Origin: a virus
IMG/VR virus record: IMGVR_UViG_3300030060_001926
Span: 40,184-82,250 of that record
Reading direction: 5' to 3' (one strand)
DNA length: 42,067 nucleotides
Part shown: positions 16,301 through 24,558 of the stretch, one piece after another
How positions within the stretch are numbered: the first letter of the stretch is position 1
Layout of the letters: every line of letters begins with the position of its first letter
Made by a program: the position numbers and the translations under genes
The notes under the pieces: generated by a model
Databases searched by the model: none
Seen by the model: the letters and a program-made list of their open reading frames with translations, nothing else
What the model was told of the DNA's origin: nothing

Positions 16301-19300
16301 ATAGCAAACTTAGAATACTTTCCTTCCTTGTAAGTTCTTAAGACATTACCATAAGCTTCGGTATATAAGATAGCGGCTAAGAATTTAGCTTTATCTGAAC
16401 CTTGGACTGCCCACCCTTCTTTTGTTAAGTCTGAAACTTCGAATAAATCAATCGTTTCAATCTCTTCTCCTTCATCAACTATAAGGGTATTGTAGTCTGC
16501 ATCTGTACCAAACTTAAAAGCATCGTCAAGCATAGTTCTTCTTAACAGCGTACCATCTGGATTATCTTCAGAAGCAACTGAAGTAAGGATATCAATCCAT
16601 TTCATATCGTCTGTTGGAGGATTAACTACTGCTACTGGATCTCCTCTTCTTGCAATCTCTAGCTTTCTTCTTCCTTCTGGATTTTTAATGTCTCTAGAGT
16701 ATCGAGCTACATCGTGTAGTCCGCTAATCCAAGCGTTCCTGTGAGCAACAGTATCTGAAGTTTCAACAAGATCCCTCTCTCTAACCCTTAGCATAACATC
16801 GCGTCTTGCTCTTTCTGCTTCTTTAATAACATAGAACCTAGCGAAGTTTGAAGGCTCTTCTTCTAACTGCCTCTCTAGTCCTCTATCCCTAGCCCATGAA
16901 TGTACTTCGTAATATAGTTTTGCAGCTCTTTGACCAGCGTTAGATCCCATATCAATGGCAATGTGTGCAGGCAAGACAGGAAGAACTTGAGGCAATTCTT
17001 CTGCATTCCAAGGCGAGTAGCCTCCAATGGCTTGTCCTCCTACCATAACATCTTCATCTCTAAGAGTCTCTTGATAGTTTCTAATCGAGTGTAGAGGTCC
17101 TAGTAAGTTATTTAATCTTTCTTGAATATGCAATCTTTGAAGTTTAAAGAAACCCATATCATAGTATTGAGATTCTTTATACTTAGGTCTCACAGCCATA
17201 GGTCCCTTTCGACCTGAAGTATGAATCATTACAGAAGTAGGATTATTTTCAGATACATGGTAAGGAGTATATCTAAAAGCTTGGTCAGAAGCCGCGACTA
17301 CTGCTTTATTTACGAGTCCTCCTGCCTTATTCTTAAGTTTAAGATATCGGCTTTTTGTCTTAGCTCTTTTCCACTCAGACATTTCGAATTCCATTTCTTG
17401 TTGTAGACTTCGGTGTCGTCTTTCTGAATGATCTCTCCAAGATTCTAAAACCTTTTCTAAGATAGAAGTTTCAGAAACTTCTTCGGTATAATCAGGGAAT
17501 ACATCTGCGGGTGGCTTGTCGTATCTAGACCATAACAGCATTTCTTGTTTAATCATTAAGTCTTCAACCTTATCTTCCAACTGTTTGTCTGTCATTCCGG
17601 AATCTCTGTCTTCTCTCAATGAAGGATCTCTAAGATCAAACATGCCTAAAGAATCTGCATTATCTTTGTCTGTTTCTAAGAAAGCGTCAAATTTAACTAG
17701 AATTTCATCTCTACTTAATCCTTCAGCATCCTCGCTCTTAAGGAAATCAAGGAAGCTTTCGTAGTATTTTCCTGTGTCTTTGTCTTGATAAAGAGATTTT
17801 CTTGCTACTCTTTCTAAAGATATGCCCATAGTATCAACTTGGTTACTTGTCGCATAGTCTCTAGTAGAGTTTCCACTAGGAAGCATTAAGTGATATAGCG
17901 CGTGTTTTTCAAACCCAAGGTAATCGTTAATATCAAAGTCAGTAAGACCTAGTAGATCAGCAGCTTCTTGCATTCTTTCAGCATTTAATCTGTATTCTTG
18001 AGAGTTTTGAATGTTTAAAGCTCTTAAATATCCAATAGTTTCTGCCGAAAGTTTGTCTTCTACTCCTGAAAGAATAGCTTGGAACTCTGAATAATTTGGT
18101 GATCCGGGGTGGATGGGTTCCCCTGCTTCTTTTTTCTCTTCTAAGAACTTCTTAGCTTTTTCAAATCGCTCGTCCCATCCCTTTGTTTTCTTCCATTCTT
18201 CAAAACTCATTTCGCCTTGTTTAGTATCTAGTCTCCACATTTGTCTTAACTTAGCATCTAATAGATCAATATGAGTAGCTGTGTTTTCTAAAGATTCTCC
18301 TAGGGCTTTATTGTCCATCTTCATAAGATCACGCCAAGCATCAATCAAGGGCTTATCTCTATCTTGATCAATCATAAGATACTTATGAACTAAAGTTTTT
18401 GTTTTATCGTTAGACCCTAAAGCAAGCTCTACTAGTAATACTCTAGTTTCATGGTGTCCGGATTGACTAAAGATAGCCTCTCTAATAACTTTAATGTTTT
18501 CTTCTGATGGTTTAATACCTGCTTCAACCATCGCATTCCAGCCCTCTCCACCCTTAGAAAACTCTTTAATAAAGTTTGGCATACCGCCGCCATAAATTTT
18601 TCTCATCACTGGAACTTTAAAGATACTTCTTAGTTTTTTAATTGCTTCAGCTTGCTTCTTTATTTCTTCATCTGTTTTTGCTTTTTCTTGTAAAGCAAGA
18701 TAATCTTTTACAGACCTAATATCAGTATCTTGAATGATCTTAAAGATTTGTCCTAATTCAGAATCAAAACTTGTAACTCCTGCTAAACCCTTGATTGCTG
18801 CTAACATATAAAAGTCTAATTCAGCCTTGGGCTTACCTCTAAATCCTCCGCTAGCTATTCTTTCAATAATTTCTGGGCCAGTCAAGGTCTCTCCATCTAC
18901 TTCTAACGTTGCAGTTGGATCATGAGCAAGAGATAGTAGCTTGTGTTCAAACACACCACTGGCTGTTCTATCGCTCCAGTTATCTAAAGACATTAGCATG
19001 TCTAAATTAACTCCTGTTCCTTCAGCCTCTCTAGCTTCTCTTAACTTCATTACTCTTTTAATAGCAGCATCTGTAAAGCCTTTGAACATAGGACCCATAG
19101 CTTCAATTGCCATTACCTCGCCAATTCTACCTAGAGGCACTAACACATGATCGCCGTGACTTAAGTCATACATTAATCCTTCGCCTGTATCAGCTAGGTT
19201 TCTTCTATCGATCTCTACTTCTTTACCATCGACCTCTACAGTAATGACTCCTTCTTCTACTCCCTCGTTAAACATAACCTTCTCTTGAGTAATCTGGTCA

Positions 19301-22300
19301 TGAATGAATCCTTGTGCATTTCTGGGAACATCAAGAACCATTTCCATTACCATTTCTTTAGCCTTAGCTCTAGTCATTACAGCCTCTTGTAAGGTAGCCC
19401 CTACAATTTGAGGAATAATAAAGAAGGGTAAGTCAGCCTCATCGCCAACTGGAGAAACTTCTCTATTTCTAAGGTCAGACCATTTAGCGTCTCTCCATGC
19501 TTCGTACGCTTGCTTTTGCTTCTTAGTAAATTTATCTTTACCAAGAATAAATCTCATTCTTTCTCTAGCCTTATAATTCTGAACAATCCTAGCCATTTGC
19601 ATTGCAGGGATAGGCATAGCAAAGTTAATCTCGCCCTCCATTGGGAGCCTGACAGTTACTGGCTCTCCTCCTGCTACAAACTCTTCAGTAGACTCTCCGG
19701 GTACGGGGTTACCATCTTTATCTGCAATAGCTGTTAGGTTTTGAATATTAGGTTGTGGCTTATCGCTAAGGAAGTCTACAATACCGTAACCTGCATTTTT
19801 AGCAGAACCATATCCAGATCTCCCATTGCCAAAGTCTTCTAGTAAGATTGCATTGTCTCCTTGGTACAATCCTCCTAGGTTATCTATAATAGCATCAGCA
19901 ATAACATCTTCAATGTTTTTAGTTAAGATTTCCCCATCAGGCATTACTACTTCGTACATTACGCGGCCTGACTCATCTTGTCTTTTGTTAAGAGTGAGAT
20001 TAAACTTATCCGCAATGTTCCTAATATCTCTTATTTTGTTTTGACTAAGCATAGAGGAAACTCTAGCTCGAATATGAAACCTTGCTTCTTGAATCCATTC
20101 TCCCTTGTTTCTGGTAAACTTTACAGGGAATCCTGTATCGGGATCTACCTCTAAAATCCAACCGCCTTCACGATCAGGATTATCAGGATTAGGTTGTCTT
20201 TCGTTAAACAAGGCTTCGTTAATAGCTGAAGAGGCTTCATCCATTCTTTCTACAAACTCTAAAGCAGTGTAAAGATTTACTGCTGAGTTAGGATTTGATT
20301 CGTCCCTAGAAGCTTCTTCTAAAGAATCAAGAACAGTTGCTAGTTGGTCCTGCCTCCATCCTTCAATTTTTGCTAGACCTCTTTCCTTCCATGCCCTAGC
20401 AATTTGAACTAAGCTTTCAGGATCGTAACGTAAAGTATTTTGAATGATCTGTAAGTCAATCATTGCCGCAGTGTTTACATCAACCAAATCATTATCTCTT
20501 AGAGCAGAACGAGATCTACCTAATACATTGTTCCTTCCGAACACATGGTATGGTTTTAAACCCACGTAATCTCTAAGATAAGGAGGCATGGCTTGATTAA
20601 TTTCCCAAGCACTGATACCTTCTTCTGGGTCTCGTATACTAGCTAGGTGATTTAGGTTTGCCTCAAATTGAATCCAAGCTTCTACATCTTTATCTAAAGA
20701 CCTAGTAAACTTTATTTCTGTTCCTCTCTTTTTGTCCTTTAACTTTTTAACTAGTTCTTGTTTCTCGCCTTTAAGAAGAGTTCTTTCGTCCTCGTTTAGT
20801 TTGCTTCGAGCATCCCAAGCCTCTTTCATTTCCTTTTCACCAATGCCCTTAGCAGCCTTGTTAAAGTTCTCTTCGCTAGATCCTATGCCTAGAACATATA
20901 GGTTGTACGAGTTTACAGCGTGGTAGTAATCCACAAATCCTAGAGCTTGAGCTGCATTGTCTCTTGCTGTAAAACCATCAATTAGTGTTCCGTAAGTTTC
21001 TGTAGGACTGTCAAGATACACTGTACCTCTTTGCCTTACGGGTTCATCGAGTTCTTTACCATCTTCATTAGATTTTTCTAAGACAGTTTCTACATCGTAA
21101 GAAGTACCTAATACATCGTCAGAAGAATGGTTATGTACCCAGTCTCCTCTAACGTATTGATACCTTCCTCCAATCCTAATGTCTGTCATTTTACCAACGC
21201 CAAGATATTTAATTTTACTAGCAGCACTTTCGGATTCTGCTCTAAAGATATCTTCTGCTTCTTCAGTGGTATAGGTTTCGTTCATAACCTTTTCAGATTC
21301 TTCGATACCACTTGGTTCTCTTTCTGCTAAAAGCTCTTTGTTTTCTTTCCATTCAGAATATGGGTGAAGATATCTAGCTATCTCTTCTGCGGTAAAGGTT
21401 TCGTTGTTTTCTTTTTTCCTTGCTAACGCAGAATCAAATAATCTCTGACCGGCATCAAAGAGTTCCGTTTGCTTCTTTCTTTCTTTTGCACCTGTTTGTT
21501 GTAGACGTAAGGCTTGAAACTTTTGAATGTCAGCAATAGTTTCTTCCTTTTGTATGTTAGCAATAATTGTTCTGTATTCTTTGTCTGTTTCTTTTAATGC
21601 CTCTTCTAATTCTATTGCCTCTTTATATTCGTCTGTTTTTTGTCGTCTTTGTTCCTGTGCCTTTCCGATTGTTTCTATCTTTCTTAAATCTTGCATAAGA
21701 CTTTTGGTAGAATATTTTTTAGCTGTAACCTTAGACTTTCCTGTTTGAAGTAACTCTTCAATTCGCTCTAAGAATCTCACTCCAGTTTTTGAAGTATCTC
21801 CTTGTAATACCTCTCTAAGTTCTTTAAGTATTTCTCTAGTTTTTTCAGAAAAGTTTTCTACTCTTACATCCTTAGAGTCAGAGTCAGCGATATCTTCTGC
21901 CACACTAGAAGCAAATTCTTGTTGCAACTTTATTATTCTTCTAATTCTGTTATTACCAAATATTACACCCTTATCATCTTTTAAATCTGAGTTTAACAAA
22001 GCTATGATCTTATCAAGCCGGTCCTGCTGTTCAATCAGTGTTTGTAATAAACTAGAAGTTCTTTCGTCATTTATATCAAGATCTGCCATAAGCGATGCAG
22101 TTTCTAAAGTTATTTTATCCTGCATTTTTTCTAAACGAACTCTTAGAGCAGATAGTCTTTTCTTTTCTGCAATTAGTTTTCTCTTTCTTTTTTCTGGAGG
22201 ATCTTTTTCTAATTCTCTGTCTACATCAGTTTCCTCTTTTGAAACCTTTTGTTTAAGGTCAGCTGCTCGTTGAGCAGTTCTAGCTTGTTTTTGTAATGGA

Positions 22301-24558
22301 TCTAATCCCTGTCTTCGTACAGGTTCATCAGCCTCAAGACCCGGCTCTTCAGACGTAGGAGGAACAGCAGGAGGATCTTCTACAGCATCCGTTGTATCCT
22401 CTGTTGTATCCTCCGTTGTATCCTCTACAGGTGTTTCTGGATCTTTGGGTGCTACCCTTTGTTTCTTAGGCTTAGGCCCTATAAAGTCTTGTTCAATAGC
22501 ATCTAGCTCTTTTTGATTTTCTTTAGTATCTTCGTTTGCTTTAATCTGCCTTTCGTTTGCCTTATTAATTCTTTTTGCCAGCAATTCACTAGCGACTTTA
22601 ATTTTATCTTCAGTCGATGCACCCTCAAAGTTTTCGCCCATTTCTTTTTGGACTGCGTCCTGTAGATCTTGAGGGACAAGATCAAACTCAGTTCCTTCTT
22701 CTATAATTTTATCAATGTATGCTTCATAAGTCATTCCCTCTGCCTTAGCCTTTTTACCAATCTCAATATGATGACTTACCCAACCTAGTATACTATCAAG
22801 ACTTTGTGAATCTCCGTCATTAGCGTTCATAATTGCATTAGCATTTCTTTGTACAACTTCTTGTGCAATCTTAGCCATTAATAATTCTTGATCTATTTGT
22901 TCAGCCTCAAAAGCAAAAACTGATTGACCATCTTCTCCTCTAGTTTTTAACTCCCCGACAATTTCATTTATAGATTCAATAATTTGTAATTTAGATAGTC
23001 CTGAATTTTCGTACAAGCTATGAACAATAGCTGCAAGGATACCAGAAGGTTTCGTGGGATCGTTAGGATCAGTACCCTCTGGACTGTCTACGTCAATCTC
23101 TGTTCCTTCTAGGGTTAGATCTGAGATACCTTCTTTTGTTTTACCTAGAATTTCAATCAACTCTAACCTTGCAATTTGAGTTTCGGGATCAACCCAGCCC
23201 TTTGCTGTCTTAATAAAGTTTTTTATTCCTGCAACTTGGTTTTCTTTTAGAAGAAGATTACTGGTGATCTGAGTAGTTTGTAATCCTACTTGACCAATCC
23301 CTAGATATATTCCACCTATAGCTGGATTGATTACAGGGGAGAATACAGATTCAATTAAGGATTCTTGTAACATTCCTTTTACAGACATACCGTCACTTGT
23401 ACCGGCTCTATAAACTTGACGATACTGGTTAAAGGCTTCAGCATAAAGTCCGGATACTGCACCTTCTCCTACGTCAGCAAGTCTATTGGCTGTAATCCTA
23501 GCAAGCATTCCTCTTTCAGAGAACGACTTTACAGCGGGAATCTTTTGGATTAAAGTAGGCCCGATATTTTCTGGTAAGTATCTTTGAATCCTACTTAAGT
23601 TTTTCTGAAACTTAGCTACCCATTGTGCAAACTTAACCCCTTGGTATCCTGTCTTTAAGAACTTAGCTACCAGAGTAATCTTAGCACCAAGTACAGCACC
23701 TGATCCAAAACTAACTGCACCTGCTGCTGCGCTAACACCCAAAGATTCTGCGAGGTCTGGGTCATTTAAGATACCTTGTACAACAAAGTTATAAGCATAT
23801 TCTGCAGCAATCTCTGCTGCACTGGCTGTTTCGTACCATTTAGATACTGACTTCATGTAGCTAATCATTTGCATTTCGTCGTTTAAATTATAGAAAAATT
23901 CACTAGGAGTTTCTGCATCTGCTACAAGATCTTTTAAGTTTTCTTCACTACCAAAAGTACTTAGGTATGCCCTATACATGGTCGGGTCTTTAATTTTTAA
24001 TACTTCTAAAGCCTGATCTGCATCCCATCCTTCTGGAGCATCCATGCCAATTAAATCATCTGGTGTTTCGTTGAAGTTTGTTAAGAGAGGCAGATCCCAC
24101 ATATCTACACCTGTCTTAGCTTCTTCGTCTACAAAACCGCTGCCAAGTTTTGCAAGATTCCATTTACTTTTTTCTGCGTAATATTTTAAAAGATCCACGT
24201 TTTGTTGAGTTAACTCAAGCATGGTTCCTTTATATTTTTCCCTATTATAAGTAGCTAACTGCATGTTAGCAGAATACTTATCTCGGAATTGGTTTCCGGA
24301 AAGGCCGCCGTAGTAGTCTCTACCCGACATATCTGCCATAGCTTCAGTAATATTAAATCGTCCCCTCATAACTTCCGAGCTGTCTAAGTCAACAAGAAAT
24401 GTATCCGGCATATCTAAAGATAAATCACTTCGTCCTAATGTTTCAAAGCCCTTTAATAATCCAGACCATTCTCTAAGTCCTTCATTTTCTTCTTTGTAGT
24501 TTCTTAACTCAAAGGGCAAATCACTTGTAGCCCACTTGTTAATTCCTTGACTGGTCAT
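10399..24558 (-). CDS. Giant virion/ejection-type polyprotein (4719 aa) with zincin motif
   Basis: One uninterrupted 14-kb frame, the end of the internal virion protein block. By position it corresponds to T7 gp16, the DNA-ejection protein, but it is more than three times longer. Visible parts: a Gly/Ala-rich hydrophobic segment at about 271-299; a long charged coiled-coil-rich stretch at about 640-1130; a repeat EDTTEDTTEDTT near 712-723; the metallopeptidase-like motif IIAHELGHIA at about 3301-3310, followed by Glu-rich sequence (EDPEEFIAGF) that could give a third ligand; three hydrophobic segments at about 4447-4470, 4491-4513 and 4534-4562 that could insert in a membrane; and a Pro-rich tail. 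The start overlaps the upstream stop (ATGA). Many marine phages carry such polyvalent giants. Roles in genome ejection or cell-wall/protein processing are inferred. Confidence 0.85.
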   Translation of the reverse strand: MTSQGINKWATSDLPFELRNYKEENEGLREWSGLLKGFETLGRSDLSLDMPDTFLVDLDSSEVMRGRFNITEAMADMSGRDYYGGLSGNQFRDKYSANMQLATYNREKYKGTMLELTQQNVDLLKYYAEKSKWNLAKLGSGFVDEEAKTGVDMWDLPLLTNFNETPDDLIGMDAPEGWDADQALEVLKIKDPTMYRAYLSTFGSEENLKDLVADAETPSEFFYNLNDEMQMISYMKSVSKWYETASAAEIAAEYAYNFVVQGILNDPDLAESLGVSAAAGAVSFGSGAVLGAKITLVAKFLKTGYQGVKFAQWVAKFQKNLSRIQRYLPENIGPTLIQKIPAVKSFSERGMLARITANRLADVGEGAVSGLYAEAFNQYRQVYRAGTSDGMSVKGMLQESLIESVFSPVINPAIGGIYLGIGQVGLQTTQITSNLLLKENQVAGIKNFIKTAKGWVDPETQIARLELIEILGKTKEGISDLTLEGTEIDVDSPEGTDPNDPTKPSGILAAIVHSLYENSGLSKLQIIESINEIVGELKTRGEDGQSVFAFEAEQIDQELLMAKIAQEVVQRNANAIMNANDGDSQSLDSILGWVSHHIEIGKKAKAEGMTYEAYIDKIIEEGTEFDLVPQDLQDAVQKEMGENFEGASTEDKIKVASELLAKRINKANERQIKANEDTKENQKELDAIEQDFIGPKPKKQRVAPKDPETPVEDTTEDTTEDTTDAVEDPPAVPPTSEEPGLEADEPVRRQGLDPLQKQARTAQRAADLKQKVSKEETDVDRELEKDPPEKRKRKLIAEKKRLSALRVRLEKMQDKITLETASLMADLDINDERTSSLLQTLIEQQDRLDKIIALLNSDLKDDKGVIFGNNRIRRIIKLQQEFASSVAEDIADSDSKDVRVENFSEKTREILKELREVLQGDTSKTGVRFLERIEELLQTGKSKVTAKKYSTKSLMQDLRKIETIGKAQEQRRQKTDEYKEAIELEEALKETDKEYRTIIANIQKEETIADIQKFQALRLQQTGAKERKKQTELFDAGQRLFDSALARKKENNETFTAEEIARYLHPYSEWKENKELLAEREPSGIEESEKVMNETYTTEEAEDIFRAESESAASKIKYLGVGKMTDIRIGGRYQYVRGDWVHNHSSDDVLGTSYDVETVLEKSNEDGKELDEPVRQRGTVYLDSPTETYGTLIDGFTARDNAAQALGFVDYYHAVNSYNLYVLGIGSSEENFNKAAKGIGEKEMKEAWDARSKLNEDERTLLKGEKQELVKKLKDKKRGTEIKFTRSLDKDVEAWIQFEANLNHLASIRDPEEGISAWEINQAMPPYLRDYVGLKPYHVFGRNNVLGRSRSALRDNDLVDVNTAAMIDLQIIQNTLRYDPESLVQIARAWKERGLAKIEGWRQDQLATVLDSLEEASRDESNPNSAVNLYTALEFVERMDEASSAINEALFNERQPNPDNPDREGGWILEVDPDTGFPVKFTRNKGEWIQEARFHIRARVSSMLSQNKIRDIRNIADKFNLTLNKRQDESGRVMYEVVMPDGEILTKNIEDVIADAIIDNLGGLYQGDNAILLEDFGNGRSGYGSAKNAGYGIVDFLSDKPQPNIQNLTAIADKDGNPVPGESTEEFVAGGEPVTVRLPMEGEINFAMPIPAMQMARIVQNYKARERMRFILGKDKFTKKQKQAYEAWRDAKWSDLRNREVSPVGDEADLPFFIIPQIVGATLQEAVMTRAKAKEMVMEMVLDVPRNAQGFIHDQITQEKVMFNEGVEEGVITVEVDGKEVEIDRRNLADTGEGLMYDLSHGDHVLVPLGRIGEVMAIEAMGPMFKGFTDAAIKRVMKLREAREAEGTGVNLDMLMSLDNWSDRTASGVFEHKLLSLAHDPTATLEVDGETLTGPEIIERIASGGFRGKPKAELDFYMLAAIKGLAGVTSFDSELGQIFKIIQDTDIRSVKDYLALQEKAKTDEEIKKQAEAIKKLRSIFKVPVMRKIYGGGMPNFIKEFSKGGEGWNAMVEAGIKPSEENIKVIREAIFSQSGHHETRVLLVELALGSNDKTKTLVHKYLMIDQDRDKPLIDAWRDLMKMDNKALGESLENTATHIDLLDAKLRQMWRLDTKQGEMSFEEWKKTKGWDERFEKAKKFLEEKKEAGEPIHPGSPNYSEFQAILSGVEDKLSAETIGYLRALNIQNSQEYRLNAERMQEAADLLGLTDFDINDYLGFEKHALYHLMLPSGNSTRDYATSNQVDTMGISLERVARKSLYQDKDTGKYYESFLDFLKSEDAEGLSRDEILVKFDAFLETDKDNADSLGMFDLRDPSLREDRDSGMTDKQLEDKVEDLMIKQEMLLWSRYDKPPADVFPDYTEEVSETSILEKVLESWRDHSERRHRSLQQEMEFEMSEWKRAKTKSRYLKLKNKAGGLVNKAVVAASDQAFRYTPYHVSENNPTSVMIHTSGRKGPMAVRPKYKESQYYDMGFFKLQRLHIQERLNNLLGPLHSIRNYQETLRDEDVMVGGQAIGGYSPWNAEELPQVLPVLPAHIAIDMGSNAGQRAAKLYYEVHSWARDRGLERQLEEEPSNFARFYVIKEAERARRDVMLRVRERDLVETSDTVAHRNAWISGLHDVARYSRDIKNPEGRRKLEIARRGDPVAVVNPPTDDMKWIDILTSVASEDNPDGTLLRRTMLDDAFKFGTDADYNTLIVDEGEEIETIDLFEVSDLTKEGWAVQGSDKAKFLAAILYTEAYGNVLRTYKEGKYSKFAMDPTTWEQEIGKGMTTEEAIQERTEIRELARQHVAGMPSFELEVGIEEVIYQDVKEGEGKKTNQYRLQISRKSREGEAAKSPYGAAVGFGMMFMTSQKITAKNAKIILGPQEAMKMFVALENATTMRDLTLSSWLNKGLGVKIDNNGQVVRAVPLQDAVASGLGYDGTAIKHAALNDSESLLRASSEEGGVTLRSVRDPLTSVEGRIVEIVDLDYYSSGEGARWNDGNLGTSVDSWRESYISPVRKLVHMLSRDTIGPGTEIETLKQELETLIVETRNGSQTAFNKLRLVALKLEDPNLDLTKNKVKLFFKPEELEADSWPIDLQSAMDLSARIKMNISDEGVRLNNKHHYAARQFLLENPDGSLNPDDAYDSFLQTRIEKGVVTPAEDGSISVQDEREMQDAIRNAIRELTDITSRDELPGSIFEQNWDSGVGRSTMELTDVIKKIEAGDGVETFDPFWQPLVRDQMKQIDELVHNGRIDKKESVAVKVLLARAFMLNPDIVHELKFKALDQILKRGAEAERAGGKFTIRLGSNFRSVAKDSFTAVEIIAHELGHIARLKFIKDFSPEYMELVGLSQSTAGRSMMKKAVIAWHGGVETEAANEEFLGYIEDPEEFIAGFVSLYLLADVQPVIRGLTTEELGIWGKFTSSIKRMMGYLSNTMLSLRGAFETDNVEFDKKMRRMALNVFGYDSSNDVYTGNQFDSTDIADKRFGWRKKMDKLEVLKVDPVKDLEIRNMIRKENELKAKDSLTPEEQTELDNIVMAKGEGYYGEPVGLGTAGEGASTIAMTRYEYIGGLDQVKGKYAAETQRQDLENEVRNPTDEVVIDLERVLVEGDSFEKAVTFVYLAEGLFNTYGEPVNRGLGSLANNMSPGLRDGLVGALLGDTGHQGTWNSHNLIALLLTSLIDDNVVTNSGGFTNTRGTPSVRRELELLSSFTQSMRENKKEIVKILNGPLYSTVRGEEKMKKSTQEVFKVLNVQIIESVDEGAVAGSYEYDLSEDALGVVLSEEEKQLIKEQLNQMASTFRQMAEKNIDTGQSIGEFGTGFTNVVPYRLSTSVNSDLITAKGTFVDIAKAEIKKKLISEFNANGRVEGTMMLAAGFLPHLGDNAKGFSDLKNLKENHRVLYDFILEYSITDKTGDVRAKVMILDSKLQGGDIMALNKVRLGSTKLMNQLTKGNVTVNQMFAKGTRTQTTRFKEAYKGFIETVENVNTRRLEGLTKENLGITPNIRVEGRVKARSLSSAFGVQTNPLDHIFFNFLERSAVGAYYPNDNFALPSVKAMLNSHDDMKEFFVTDLTALAENARHGLYNEVSEKKTMREFGVHGDVKQVLNLLSAVNNSNYAILDSKGENNPRTKSQISDTVTILNEKHNAMRKVRPNTELSPSNAIDSAIPEVANAVTRIAFGGNLFLATSIVENGYSALDELIGRRNLTGFIRTAFAPIMGITNREERKRVLKDFSYLIDSMTQGYLPEFEKPFGSQEDGITMKLFKGMGNEQMRLAKWQLKNITAARAINARSWIQSGLDLDSKGRSKLLELATKLEEKNIDKLPIEEQERALKGAMKESGYSNFEGDLQLVSYLMRAGLLQVDKVIDMQTMMPEEGRYSPFEMSHELFTTRSSRLDRQDYNRKLDVITGLKEVERKYVEEAILTPNVFDVRTGELDTPSALFEIYRRYPVLFASQQMIRRTSRSSVGRTAFGLTSLLLMDMLYMTALQLAAGIELDDILEEYEEDGFAKFSKLLVRTPLLGRWLSLLGPVLAMGIDGIAQGKFPGQYDFSRALSKNTGFIPFAALGTTLGAVSTGAQAGAAMFGLTTMPNNQDMLNATRIIPYADSAIRLGVYTLGGDGISRDSNRRTGGGGTTGSSQTPNLHYGMRSSHAAITWNNDTKEMYKQVLDGNIPDVIKEFNTRQALVQSLENIGTPPAPVNQPSSAALQQPAPPEITTPTSKPEDVVSSIIDRDTQEAPKGLFGQ
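22388..22432 (-). repeat. Tandem 12-base repeat encoding Glu-Asp-Thr-Thr
   Basis: About three near-identical 12-base units (plus strand cgttgtatcctc with one varying base) encode EDTTEDTTEDTT in a Pro/Thr/Glu-rich linker of the giant protein. Unit number could vary between relatives by slippage. Confidence 0.85.
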
